This document shows positions 9,187 to 21,100 of a stretch of 64,000 bases of DNA, one piece after another. A program made the translations under genes and the position numbers. How positions within the stretch are numbered: the first letter of the stretch is position 1; every line of letters starts with the position of its first letter. Source of the stretch: Stichopus chloronotus. Lineage: Eukaryota > Echinodermata > Holothuroidea > Aspidochirotida > Stichopodidae. The notes beneath the pieces are model-generated. The model was not told the origin of the DNA. It saw only the letters and a list, made by a program, of their open reading frames with translations, and did no database searches. The DNA lies in assembly GCA_021234535.1 (NCBI GenBank), contig CM037848.1, positions 14,339,444 through 14,403,443 of the forward strand. Reading direction: 5' to 3'.

Positions 9187-11801
9187 GCGCTACGACTTCC
9201 GCTGGCGCTACTTCTAAAAGTCGCTTGTTTTTTATTTCTGATCGAAATTCTGGTCAGAAATTCATGATAGATACGGGCGCCGAAGTAAGTGTTATCCCGC
9301 CGCGACGCGAGGACCGCAAGCGAGGTTATACAGGATTATCGTTACAGGCTTGTAATAAATCCCCTATTAAAACCTTTGGTTTGCGTTCTCTTACTTTAAA
9401 TTTAGGCTTGAGGCGCACTTGCCAGTGGATTTTCATTATAGCTGATGTAGAAACCCCTCTTTTAGGAATAGATTTTCTGCATCATTTTGGTTTTCTAGTT
9501 GATGTCCGCCGTTACAGGCTTATTGACACCAACACTCATATGTATGTCGAAGGTATTAGAACTAACACTACGTCATTATCGCCATCCTTTTCGTCTATTC
9601 ACCCCGCTTCGCGTTTCTCAGAACTCTTGGCAAAATTCCCTAGTATTACCAAACCATGTTTTCTTGAGCGCCCTGTGAAACACAACGTGACTCATCACAT
9701 AGTAACGCACGGGCAACCAGTGAAGTCACGACCTCGCAGACTGGCACCTGATCGCCTAGCCATTGCAAAGCAGGAGTTCGAACACATGCTTCAGTTAGGC
9801 ATTATTAGGCCATCTAAGAGTAATTGGTCTTCCCCGTTGCACATGGTTCCGAAGAAAACGGCTGGTGACTGGCGACCTTGTGGTGATTATAGGGCTTTGA
9901 ACAACATTACTGTTCATGACAATTATCCTATCCCACATATACACGACTTCTCCGCTTCACTGCACGGTAAAAAGATTTTCTCCAAAATAGACCTAGTTCG
10001 TGCTTATCATCAGATTCCAGTTAACCCTTCTGATGTTTGCAAAACAGCTGTGATAACTTGCTTCGGCCTCTTCGAATTTGTTCGCCTCCCCTTCGGATTA
10101 CGTAATTCGGCGCAATGCTTTCAGAGGTTCATTGACGAGGTCACTCGCGGACTCCCTTTTTGTTTTGCTTACTTAGATGATTTACTGATCACGAGCGCTA
10201 GTGCAGAGGAACACATGCAGCATCTAACACTACTTTTGAAACGTTTAGAAGAGTTCGGTGTTATTGTTAACCCTGCTAAGTGTCTACTCGGTGTTGATTC
10301 TTTAGATTTTCTAGGTCATCACATCGACGCGCGTGGCATAAAGCCGATTGACGCTAAGGTGCAGGCGATTAGAGACTTCCCACAACCCGAGAGTGTCCGC
10401 AAGCTGCGCGAATATTTAGGTATGATTAACTTTTATAGGAGATTCATCCCGCGTTGCGCGCACCTGCTAAAACCCCTCACGGATATGTTGCAGGGAAATG
10501 TCAAGAAGTCAACTCAACTTGTATGGTCCGACGAAGCTGTAGCTGCATTCCAAAATAGCAAGGACGCGCTCGCTAACGCAACACTTTTGCAGCATCCTCA
10601 GCCTGAAGCTCCTATTTGCCTCATGGTTGACGCGTCGGATATCGCTGTTGGCGGCGCACTCCACCAGCGCGTAGATGATCAATGGAAACCCGCTTCTTTC
10701 TTTTCTAAGAAACGGTTACCAGCAGAAACTCGCTACAGCGCATTCGGTAGAGAACTTCTCGCGGCTTACCTTGCCATCAAACATTTTCGCCATTACGTGG
10801 AAGGGCGCAAATTTTTCGTATATACCGATCATAAACCTCTTACATACGCGTTTGCTACCGCTTCGGACAAATATTCCCCTCGCGAAATTCGGCACTTAGA
10901 TTTTGTGGCCCAGTATACCACAGATTTCCGGCATGTGAAAGGCATTGACAACTGCGTTGCCGATGCCCTTTCACGAATCACAATCAATGCGACCCACCGA
11001 CCAGCGTCTATAGATTTGGGCGAACTCGCAAAAGCGCAATGCGAAGACGAAGAATTGGAAACGCTCCGATCTTCTCCGCGCACTTTTAAGCTCGAAGACG
11101 TCCCGCTCCACGATAGCTCCGATACTATTGTTTGCGACGTATCTACAGGTTCAAAACGACCTTTTGTACCCGAGCACTTTCGTCGCGCTATTTTTGATTG
11201 CTTACACAGCCTCTCTCATCCTGGCGCGCGAGCGACGCGCAAGCTCATTGCGGCGCGATACTTTTGGCCGTCTCTGAACAAGGACGTGCGTTCATGGGCT
11301 AAATCTTGTGGGCCTTGCCAGAGATCCAAAGTTCACCGTCACACTCATTCACCCTTGTCTGTATTTCCCCCGCCGGACGCGCGATTTTCTCACGTCCACA
11401 TCGATATTGTAGGTCCTCTTCCCACATCATCTAGTTACTCATACATTCTTACCTGTGTAGATCGCTTTACACGCTGGCCTGAAGCTATTCCGATTGCTGA
11501 TATTCGGGCTGAGACAGTTGCGCGGGCCTTGGTAGAACGTTGGGTGGCTTTATATGGTGTGCCTACAGTTCTAACGACGGATCGTGGCAGTCAATTTGAA
11601 TCGTCCTTATTTACATCATTAACGAATCTCTTGGGGATACGACGACACCGCACGACCGCTTATCATCCTCAATCCAATGGCATAGTGGAGCGCTTTCATA
11701 GGCAACTGAAAGCTGCCTTGACTGCTTACATGGATTCTACCGCTTGGGTTGAGCATCTTCCACTTGTTTTATTAGGAATTCAGCGATTAAAGAAGATTTA
11801 G
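9144..11801 (+). CDS. Retrotransposon Pol: protease, reverse transcriptase, RNase H, integrase (3' end frameshifted)
   Basis: Polyprotein that cleaves, reverse-transcribes and integrates the element. The protease shows DTG at residues 43-45. The reverse transcriptase carries the catalytic YLDD at 343-346, preceded by RLPFGL. RNase H shows the MVDAS motif (Asp about 496) and YTDHKPL. Integrase has an HHCC zinc domain (HSLSHPG ... CGPC) and the catalytic triad D754, D813, E849 with D-X58-D-X35-E spacing. The frame is -1 relative to gag. The overlap open to both frames is 9,135-9,183, with GGAAAAC at 9,162-9,168 as the nearest slippery-like tract; it is not a textbook heptamer. The frame breaks near 11,780, soon after the integrase core, and reaches a stop at 11,801. 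The catalytic motifs all lie before the break. Confidence 0.93.
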   Translation: MPRAVFGKLRSQRIGATTSAGATSKSRLFFISDRNSGQKFMIDTGAEVSVIPPRREDRKRGYTGLSLQACNKSPIKTFGLRSLTLNLGLRRTCQWIFIIADVETPLLGIDFLHHFGFLVDVRRYRLIDTNTHMYVEGIRTNTTSLSPSFSSIHPASRFSELLAKFPSITKPCFLERPVKHNVTHHIVTHGQPVKSRPRRLAPDRLAIAKQEFEHMLQLGIIRPSKSNWSSPLHMVPKKTAGDWRPCGDYRALNNITVHDNYPIPHIHDFSASLHGKKIFSKIDLVRAYHQIPVNPSDVCKTAVITCFGLFEFVRLPFGLRNSAQCFQRFIDEVTRGLPFCFAYLDDLLITSASAEEHMQHLTLLLKRLEEFGVIVNPAKCLLGVDSLDFLGHHIDARGIKPIDAKVQAIRDFPQPESVRKLREYLGMINFYRRFIPRCAHLLKPLTDMLQGNVKKSTQLVWSDEAVAAFQNSKDALANATLLQHPQPEAPICLMVDASDIAVGGALHQRVDDQWKPASFFSKKRLPAETRYSAFGRELLAAYLAIKHFRHYVEGRKFFVYTDHKPLTYAFATASDKYSPREIRHLDFVAQYTTDFRHVKGIDNCVADALSRITINATHRPASIDLGELAKAQCEDEELETLRSSPRTFKLEDVPLHDSSDTIVCDVSTGSKRPFVPEHFRRAIFDCLHSLSHPGARATRKLIAARYFWPSLNKDVRSWAKSCGPCQRSKVHRHTHSPLSVFPPPDARFSHVHIDIVGPLPTSSSYSYILTCVDRFTRWPEAIPIADIRAETVARALVERWVALYGVPTVLTTDRGSQFESSLFTSLTNLLGIRRHRTTAYHPQSNGIVERFHRQLKAALTAYMDSTAWVEHLPLVLLGIQRLKKI

Positions 11802-12325
11802 GACATTCCGCCGCGGAATTGGTGTATGGTACTACCCTTCGTCTCCCTGGACAGTTCTTTGATAAACCTGACAACTCGACACTGTTAGATCCCAGTAGTT
11901 ACGTTCATCGTTTGAAGTCTGCTATGACGTCTCTCATTCCTACTTCACCTCGTGTTCCGACCAATCGTCCTACGCATATTAATACCGATTTACATACTTG
12001 TACTCATGTTTTTCTTCGACGCGACGCTGTACGCAAACCTTTACAACCTCCTTACGACGGTCCCTTTACGGTTCTCGAACGAAGCGACAAGGTTTTCAAA
12101 CTTGACGTCAACGGACGGCATGAGAGTGTATCCATCGATCGGTTGAAAGCTGCTCATTCCGACTCGGATGTGATTGTCAATACCTCCAACCGTTCCCACG
12201 TCCCACCAGTGACCACCACAGCTTCCCCACCTACTACTACATCTACTACACCTGTACGCACGACGAGGTCAGGACGACGCGTACACTGGCCTAAGCGCTT
12301 TCTGGACACCTCCGCTACCTGTTAA
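11783..12325 (+). pseudogene. C-terminal part of Pol (integrase tail), out of frame
   Basis: After the break near 11,780 the integrase reading continues in another frame to a TAA at 12,323-12,325. It includes a GPY/F-type module (YDGPFTVLER ... FKLDVNG ... VSIDRLKAAH), the usual C-terminal chromatin or DNA-binding end of Gypsy integrases, then a Thr/Pro-rich tail ending in basic residues. The size of the lesion is a few bases, judged from how the two frames meet. It could also be a sequencing or assembly indel. Confidence 0.8.
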
Positions 12326-12410
12326 TCCTTAATGACATTTATATTTCCTGTTTTGTAGTTTTGTTTCGATCACCAGCTTTTCTTACAATTTTTTCCGGCT
12401 TGTGATCTGC

Positions 12411-12421
12411 GAGGGGGCTAC
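12411..12421 (+). promoter_or_regulatory. Polypurine tract
   Basis: GAGGGGG followed by CTAC sits directly before the 3' LTR start TGTAGCGG. This is the usual place for plus-strand priming, although it is short. Confidence 0.6.
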
Positions 12422-12628
12422 TGTAGCGGCTTCATCCAGAAGTCATAGATTGGAAGCCTGCCCTCACTTCCGGTGTCCACTTGGCAAACAAATTATTCCA
12501 AATTCTCAGAAAAGTTTTCTTGCCAAGTTTTGTATGAACATCCCTTTGTTTCGGCGGATGACTAATTATGCATCAGCCGAAACCTCTTACTTGACACGAG
12601 GAGATGAACAAAGAACTCTTATCACTCT
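12422..12628 (+). repeat. 3' LTR, truncated to its first 207 bp
   Basis: Identical base for base to 7,656-7,862. It then stops, about 409 bp short of the expected length. Eleven bases that partly copy the nearby 'aagaactctt' (12,629-12,639) follow, and then host DNA that matches the empty site in copy 3 from 'gtcattgg' onward. Loss of the LTR end and the right-hand target duplication, with a templated filler, is the simplest reading. Confidence 0.85.
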
Positions 12629-14576
12629 TAAGAACTCTTGTCATTGGTAGACTCAGGAAAACCTTTAACCGCGATGTCACACCGTAATCGCCATGGGCAT
12701 CATGTAGTCAGATCACCAAACATAACATTAAGAGACGGATGTGTGGACGATACACACTTACATACAACCATCATAACATCATAACGATTACATGTCACCG
12801 TGACCTTGTTGTACTGGGAAGGAATTTCAACTGCCTCTTTATCACCCAGACCAACTTTTTATTTGACCTTGGAATCTTGTGCAATCAAGTGCAAATGTTT
12901 TCCACCCTAGAGGAAAACATCGTACAATTGTGCGACAGATTCTACAGTTTCTTTTTTGTTTTGTTTTCTGTGTATAGTCTTCATTCTAAGTCAGCCATAA
13001 AATTTAAATTGCGCCACTCCGCAGTTGATCAACGGAGATGCTCCCCATGTTTTCGCACTCAAGAGCTTAGAAATCAAATGAGGCATTTGTTTCACAGAAG
13101 AAAAAAAAATCAAACTTGCAATACCAATATTTAAGGACACGGAATGATAGATCATTCATAATAAGGATGGACAGTGGCCCTCTCCTCAAGAAATAAGTTT
13201 CTCACATATGCAAATGCAGTTATTTGTTGCTCAACAATAATTTGTTCACCTAAACTTTCCAAAATTCAAATGATGCATCTTCCTTCACTCATCACATACA
13301 TAACGCTTTGAGGAGATAAAGCTTTTGTAAATGTTTATTGATGAGACTAAACGGTTTAAAAATGATTAAAGCTATTTTCTTTGTATGCCATGTTGGTGAA
13401 TTCTAAACACCCCATTTCCTTTGAATTGTGGTAGAATCAAAAGAAGCACTCTACCTTGTAAACCTTATCAGGGGCACCAATCCCCCCCCCCCCCCTTTAC
13501 CCCACTCGTTTCTTTTTCTTTCCAGGGATCTCTCTTTGGCGGGTCACAGCTTTGGCAGGCTCTCCAGTTGACTATGCATATTTGACCTGCTCCTCTGCAA
13601 TGTACGTTGTTACGCTACGGTTGGTTATCAATTGTTCTCAATTCACAGGGCCATGTCACGACTCTGCTCAATTAAAATCAAAGAGCGCCATCTAAACAAC
13701 GTTTGGGAAGCGTTCAATGGCCGTACTGATTTTCAAGTTCGTGTATTACACTATTCTTCCAACGTTAAATGGGCGGAGGCCGGCAGGGGCATTAAACAGA
13801 GATGGAGAGGGAAAGTAAAAGTGGGTGATGTTTCTTTGTGGACTGAATGGAATTTCAAATCTTTTAAATCGTGTTTATACTGAAGTAAAATTCGGTTCCA
13901 CCGATTTGTTATAGTATTGAAACAGCACAATTCCACACAAGTTGTAAACTAAAAGTCATCCTTGTAAAAGTTTTAGTCCCTGTATGATGTAAAGCTCGCA
14001 GACTTGCACTTGAACAGTCGGTTACTCAGATGTTTAGCGGAGAAAGTCTTTCAGCCCAGGTGAAAGAGCGACAATGTAAAATTCTCCCCACCAGACCATA
14101 AAATAATCCAAAATGTCTACACAGTCACTCTTATAGTTCTATCACACGTTCAAAATTGGCTTTGGAATTCTGCCTTTAAAAGATTACTAGATTGAGCTTT
14201 CCATTAAACTGATCTTTTCTCCAAGTTTATCGAAGATGTTTTGGATTAGACTTGTAACAAATTGTCGGCTGTATCGTCTGAAATTGCCTCAGAATGCAGT
14301 TAACGTCGATTAGAATTTTGAACTTTCATGAAACAACGGCAGTACACCTACATTACAGCTGACTGACAGATCTATGAATTCCAATAATTGAGGTAAACTT
14401 GAAAAATTGAGACAAATTCTGTCTCACAGTAGATATCAGCAGCAAGTTTTGTAGCGAATTTGTTCGAAATGAGCCTGGACTTTTCATACTTCAGAAACTA
14501 GTAGGCTAAAGACTTTATCTTCTGTTGTCAAGTAATGAGACAAAGTACATACACGGTTTTTCGCTATAAGTCATCA

Positions 14577-14582
14577 TTTATT
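14577..14582 (-). promoter_or_regulatory. Polyadenylation signal AATAAA, lectin gene A
   Basis: TTTATT on the plus strand reads AATAAA on the minus strand, about 330 nt after the stop codon. The hexamer is kept in copies 2 and 3. Confidence 0.55.
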
Positions 14583-14843
14583 GAACAACGTTCGGAGACA
14601 GGAAGCAAAGCAAAACACCTTTGTTAAACCAAATCAAAGTACTCTATGAAGGATATTACCATTAAATTGACCAGAGCAGCCGTTTTAAATTGACGTTGTG
14701 AGTCATACCGACAGGTCCTGAACCATTCCCAATTAAGAGAAAGGCATTATGGGATATATTACGTCACGAAATATTACTGGTAGAATCTAACCTAGTTAGA
14801 TTTTCTGTTATCTTTACTCGAATGATGCAAAGAGAAGAAGTCC

Positions 14844-14870
14844 AAGAAGAAGAAGAAGAAGAAGAAGAAG
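14844..14870. repeat. (GAA)n microsatellite in the lectin 3' UTR, copy 1
   Basis: Nine AAG units. The orthologous tracts in copies 2 and 3 have six and five. On the transcribed strand it is a (TTC)n pyrimidine tract some 45 nt past the stop codon. Confidence 0.8.
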
Positions 14871-14912
14871 AAAAAAGAAGATGAACCATTCTCCTACTTG
14901 AAGGGCGAATGC

Positions 14913-15188
14913 TCACTTTGGTATTGGCACACCAGTCTCGGTACCACCTACTACTGGACGAGGCATTTTACACATAAACTTAAAATACCAATTCGGATCG
15001 TCTCGTATATCATGCCATCTGCCGTGTACGTCGTCATAATCCCACAAGAAGTAAAACAATTGTCCAACAGTTGCTTCTTGTCCGTTGTCAAAATAAGTAA
15101 AATCTACGGAAGAACCGTCGGTCCAGTTATGAACACCGTTTACTTCATCGATCAATCCAATCCAAAGTCCCGGTTTTTTTGGCCGATT
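14913..15188 (-). CDS. Lectin A exon 3: second half of the CTLD and stop
   Basis: 276 nt, 91 residues plus TGA. Acceptor is TTTCTTGCAG|AATCGG, phase 0. It carries the conserved WIGL core, WTDG, WHD and the final Cys. The C-terminal tail PVVGGTETGVPIPK follows the domain. Confidence 0.85.
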   Translation of the reverse strand, partial: NRPKKPGLWIGLIDEVNGVHNWTDGSSVDFTYFDNGQEATVGQLFYFLWDYDDVHGRWHDIRDDPNWYFKFMCKMPRPVVGGTETGVPIPK

Positions 15189-18100
15189 CTGCAAGAAAGA
15201 AAGAAAAAAAAAAGAACAAAAAAATGTGAAAAACTATTGACAATGCAGAGAATATAAAATACTCGGGTTCTATGTTTCCGAACCAGATCCGTGCAGTTGT
15301 GTTATTGTCCCAATCGACCTAATTTATTAGTTTCACTTAAATAATGAGTTAACTATTTTGTTTAACTTTATCAGCCTCAAGCTGCATGTTGATCGCCTGT
15401 GACCTTGTGGAATGGATAACAACAAGTGTGTGTCTCTCCAATCAGGGATTCAGCCGCAGTAACGTTTAACAATGTTTGCATACAATCTGCTAGCATTTGG
15501 CGACAATTAACTAATTACGTACACCTTAGTTGGTCTTCAGTTTCACATCTAGTTTAAAATAATGATATTTAACATTAGTATGCCCTATTCAGTGTACCTA
15601 CTTTCGAATACAACTAGCTCCCCTAAAATCTTCTTAAAAACCAGAAAAGGTAGGTCAGAGGTCTTTCAGTTTTATTTGAACCATCAAAAGAAGATGATTT
15701 AGGAAGAGGTTTTGCACATAGTTTGCCCGTTCGTGGATTTGAATCTATGCATAACTGTTAAAAAAATTATTGACAGTGAAATGACAAGAAAAACAAAGCT
15801 TTTCAATCACATGTGATGAGCTGATGTCATCACAATCTCAAAATGGCAGCTTCCTGATTAATTTTTATAAACATTCAAATTACATTATATTTAAATGAAA
15901 TTTGGTGATGGTGTAATTTAATGTTAGTCTCTGGTTTAACATTGTCAAAAGTCTTGATTTTCCCATTCCTTTCAGTAAACATAAACACTTTGCTTATCAT
16001 CACTATCAAAAACTCTCTGCAAACTAACGTTTGCCTCTTTTGATTACATTTAATATTTGTTCAAGATGGCAGTCACTAAACTGAAAGACGGACAGACAAC
16101 AAACGTTTTCATAAAAGGCTTCGACTGCTTGTGTATGTTCTTTTATAGAGTGTGTCCTGACCTCCGGCTATAAAAGAAGAAAACGGTTGATGCGGCAAAC
16201 TTTAAATTTGGTGGGTTTTCTTCATTGGTATATGCCACCAAGGAGCAGTTCCCTGTATATGACATCTAGTCCCTGGGTGAAATAAGTGCAAGTCTTCTTC
16301 GTCAAATAGGACAGGTGCCTACTATTTACATTGAACATTTTTAAACATGAACTACATCAAGAAAGTTAGCTACCATATCTTTGTATCTTGCAAGAGAAGA
16401 CAAACAAATAAAGAACTTATCAATTTTACGATGAGAATAGTTCCGATACAAGCTGTTAACAGCATGATGCATCTGTTCTAGAGATTTATAGAACAAAAGT
16501 TAAGTCTATGGTTTACCTCACAGGTACATAATCACTTCATTAATAAATTAATCATTTCGCATCTTTTACATCTCTTATGTCTCTTTTCAGTTTATTTTTT
16601 ATTTAATTATTATCTACTCTTTTAAAATTTGTATTTATTGTAACTAACAACCTGGTTTGCAGTCACAAACTTGAATAATGGTCGATATATTTGATCAATG
16701 GTGAACAATCTCAAATAGTCGGTCTAATGAAACAATTTTTCACTGATTAAGAACATATGGAGGTGACAGATCTCTCATTCAATTGTTTTAATAAATTACA
16801 ATCAAATTACTATCTCTATGAAAAACAAAGGGACTTTTTCAAACATTGCTGAACATTTTACACTCCAGAATGAGATATAATAACACATGTTTGTTTGCCG
16901 TACAAACAAGCCGAGCTGCTTTCGTTTTTAAGAGCCTTGAAGTGCAGTCTAGAGTCTTGTATGTATATTACTTCGTTTAAGTTGGCATTTAAATTCACTC
17001 ACAACAGGCGATGTCAATGAACCACCAGCAAACTGCGCATGCTCGGCACAGTGCGAGACACCTTATGCGAAAAACAAGTGTCGCATTCAGGCAAGTGTCG
17101 CATTGGCAAATTTAGTGTAAATGGTAGAATGTTTATCGGATACTGAAAAAGACAATCACAGCTTGAGTCTGATGCGGTGACTTTAAATTTAATTTTCAGT
17201 TAAGGTAACTTTACATTGTTGCGTTGATTTGGGACTTTCCGACTCAGTGCTACCTCACTAGTAAATATCACCATACCTATTAGCATTAAATGGGAGCACC
17301 CAATCATCAATGGACCATGGCACCTTTCTAAGACCTTCGATCGAAAATACGTTTATTACCGTCGAAACAACATACCCCGCCAATCACATTTTACCGAAAT
17401 AAAAAAAAAACAAAGACAAAAAAAACAATCTTACGTCACTATATACTCAGTCAGCAAAGGTTCCTCACTGACTACCAGTTTTACCTCAGTAGTGACTTTC
17501 AAACAGTTTGGTTTGTATCCGGACACTACAAATTCCACGAAATATAAGTTTCTGTCACAGATTTATATCGACTATTAAAATTATTTGAAGAAGACCTTCC
17601 AGACTATTTCGTCATGATGTCTTAAAGGGATTAAACAGTAACTCCAGTCATTTCATAAATTATCATAAAAGTTATCATTAATTTAGCGATCCAGTGACAA
17701 AAAATATTGTTACAGGATTCGAAAGAATCATACATGAATTATATTAGACGACTAAACAAATTGGTTTTAATGACTTTTCTCTTGAAAACAGAAAGTATCC
17801 TACATTTAGGGTTCATTTCACCGATATAGATAAATAGCAACATTCCACGCTACTTAATGGCGCCGTAGACAGGTGGTGATGTCGAGGGGGTATCTTTTGG
17901 CCAAATCCGAATCTGACGCAATTGTTTATTTAAAATTCGTAAACTTGTTAACTTTAATATGCATACTGCAGCTAAAATGCAACTTTTTTGACAAAGATTA
18001 AGCTCAATTCTGTTTCTTGCGATTATTTTGTGGCTGAAGAAGAAGCCCTCCAGTGAATTGAACAAAACCACTTTGAAGACAAATGTTCTTACAACTTATA

Positions 18101-21100
18101 GCAAAAAGTCATGTGGTAGTGTTTTTATTTCTTTCAAAAAAAACTTTGATATAAAATGTATCCTTAATTCAGATAGAAATACAGAGGGTTGAAGTTATGA
18201 ATCAGTGGCGGTCGCAACAATATTAGAATACATGTATCGAATATAACACCACGCATGTAATCGCAACTCTGAAAATATAATTTGGTTCCAGATAAACTGA
18301 GCTTAAAATTATGAAAAGCCCTGTCGAACAACCTGCTTTTAGCTTATAGTTTTCGTTAAGAATATTCCAAAATTCGAGCCCCGGTTTCTTCACGGTCTCA
18401 TAATACAGAACTGAACAAATATGAAGATATGTAAACTTTGGAATACTTTTCTTTTGTAAATCAGTGTTTCCGTAAACTGTCCCAAAGACATTATATCGAC
18501 AATCTTTGTCTCAGCTGTTATGAGTTGAAAAGAAATATTTTGGGTTTTATATCGTTAAGTAAAACTCCCCGGTACCTAGCAGATATCGTGAGGAATTAAG
18601 TGTGAACGGCGCTTTCCTTAAGATTTATAGTTGTGAATAATGTTTTTATTAAATACTGATAAACCTTAACAAGTGACGATAGACTATTAAGTCAACATAC
18701 CACACTACTAGCAAACTGTTTTTATTTTTGAAAAAAAGCTGGACAAATTTGGATGTTAAAATATGTATGATTATCAAAAAAGCACTCTATTAAGCATTGT
18801 AAACTAATAAATGGGATAAGGGAACAATACAAATTTCTATCGAAAAATAGACTCGAATAAGGTTCATTATCAGTATATTATATAGACTGAATGTTTCAAT
18901 CGAAATGTTCGCTTCATTCCTTATCTCCATCAAGTTTGGTTTGGTGGGAAAAAGGTGAAAGGTTGAAGTTACAATTAGCAGACGATGAATTTCCTAACCT
19001 ATAGCCTATCAAAACTGATTCCATTAACGCCTTCATCGTTCAATTGACAATGTAAAATATCAAACAGCAATGTATAGGACGCAATCACGCCCTGCTCATA
19101 ACGCCAATAAAATTACAATTTTGCGAAACGGACTAGCAAAATATTCAGTGCGTTGGATCAAAATGTATTTCTGTCTTATTCCCCACTTCTGACATTACGT
19201 CGTTAGAGTGAATTATTTTCTTTAATATCATACTACTGCAGTTGTGTCCTAGCTACAAAAGTGAGGTCACATATTACTTACATCCTGCTCACGAAATGAC
19301 TTCCAGTAATGGTAGACGAATTCTTGCTCTTCCATTGAGTGTATAGATACCAGATCCGCGAGATCTCGCAGATGTTCTTCGGTGCTGAAAAGGCGGCAAA
19401 AGTTGAGAGCATCGTACCAGGATACTTCCTCAGCAAAGTACCTGTGTGCGATATGTAATAAATTAGGATAATTTCAGTGATTTATCAGGAGGAGTTCAGC
19501 GTGGAAGAGATCGAGGTATTACAGGTAAATCAGGGGGTTGCATTAAGGGCAGCAAAGGTTTCTACATAGAGAGCCCTAAGCGCAGGTTAAGCGGGGCGCC
19601 ACCACTGGATACTGCAGAAAGCGTCATGAAAAATTTCACAAAAATGGCCCTCAGAGGTTATGGGAAATGGCATTTACTCTCTCGCCTCGTAGGCCAGTGA
19701 TTCGGATAAGTAGACTTCTAGAATGGCCGGTAGGGATGTTTCACCCTCCATTTTTTTTCACATCTCAGAGTAGCACATATAATGGCATAAAAAGATACCA
19801 AATATTGCACGGGGTCCCGTCTAAGGTAAGATGACAATTGAAAAAAAATCTCAATAAATTTGAAACACCATGCTAATTTCTCATATTTCAGGGACGATGG
19901 TCGGCAATTCGGAAACTCTAGTTGGGTTTTTTTTTTCTAAACTCTGCAGTCCAGTACATTCGATGCCATACTTTTAAAGATGCCACATGATACACCATTT
20001 TGGGTCTAAGGTTACCGGCAATTGAAAATTTCTCACAAAAAAACCCCGAAATACCATTTGAATTTCTCTTTTGAATTCCTCATCTTTCAGTCTAGCAATG
20101 ATGTTAGTCAGAACATCTAAGAAATACCAGTTGGAATTTTCCATATCTCAATCTAGCACATTTTATGACTTCAAAAGCGGCCAAATATTGCTAGATTGTG
20201 TCTAAGGTTGAAGAGAAGGTGAAAAAGTTTTCAAAAGGGAATGGGGATAACTCCTTCCCTACAACCCTCTCCAGGCCACCCATCACTTTTCTCATGCTTT
20301 TCCAGACCTATCAAAATGATATTGCATGACATTTTTTCTCATCAAGGTAGCTATCATTTACAATCATTATACTTTAGTAAGTAAATATCATTTACTTTGG
20401 TAAGCAATCATCGACGGTTGTAGCACTACTAAAAAAAAACTGTTATCGCTAGAGAGCAAAAAGAATAAATTTTGTGGAAATATCATTTATGGGGGAAAAC
20501 GTGACAGCGATAGATGTAAAATGTTGCACCAGCTTTTGTCTAAGTTTACTTGGTAGTTGAAACTAAATTTCTCAAAAAGCGTTTTCGCCGGAATTTTGTA
20601 ACTGTTGAATTAACCTTTCTGGAAATAACGATAGCACAAACATTCAAGATAAGAGTAATCCAAATTACTACTATTATTCCACAGACGTTTTTACGTGAGA
20701 AATTACAGACATAAGATCCCTATTTCAAGGTCGGGTACCACACTCCATGACACCGGGAAGTGCCGTGTCCGACCATCCTGGGGGGTTCGTAAATCCAAAA
20801 ATGATTCGGTACGCTCCTCGCCAACCTATAGTGGCACTCCGCTTAGTTATGCCGTTGTGCAAACAAATGAACTACGCCCTTAGGTGAAATCTCCCACCCT
20901 CTGCTAGAATCCTGGATAGGCGCCTGATATATCATATCAATGACTCATAGGCAATATGCGTCCCCCCCCCAATCATTAATTCCTGGGTTGCGTTGATAAT
21001 TTATCTTTACAGTCTATTCTTGTTCACCATCAACCTAAGCCGGCAATAGTTTTTCTTTTATCGAACTTTCATGATATGATACACCTATTTTATGTCTGCG

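Larger units (their letters stand above)
7656..12639 (+). mobile_element. Ty3/Gypsy-type LTR retrotransposon, CsRn1-like
   Basis: The order is 5' LTR, primer-binding site, gag, pol (PR-RT-RH-IN), polypurine tract, truncated 3' LTR. Pol domain order and motifs (RT before integrase) place it in Ty3/Gypsy. The CHCC gag finger and the tRNA-Trp-like primer site are known marks of the CsRn1 group. It lies in copy 1 only. Copy 3 has the empty site (near 57,820) and copy 2 has lost the site in a deletion. The two LTR segments are identical over their shared 207 bp, which points to a recent insertion. It is non-autonomous now because of a pol frameshift and the loss of most of the 3' LTR. No clean target-site duplication remains on the right. 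Confidence 0.93.
12640..14912. other. Non-coding flank of lectin exon 3, related to 27,800-29,969
   Basis: No gene is seen. Many phrases recur in the same order in 27,800-29,969, for example 'acaattgtg', 'ctaattccaagtcagc' / 'attctaagtcagcc', 'gatcaacggagatg ... ccatgttttcg', a poly-C tract, then 'gttgacctgctcctc'. It is the homologous flank of the two exon-3 cassettes. The part nearest the lectin is its 3' UTR. Confidence 0.5.
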
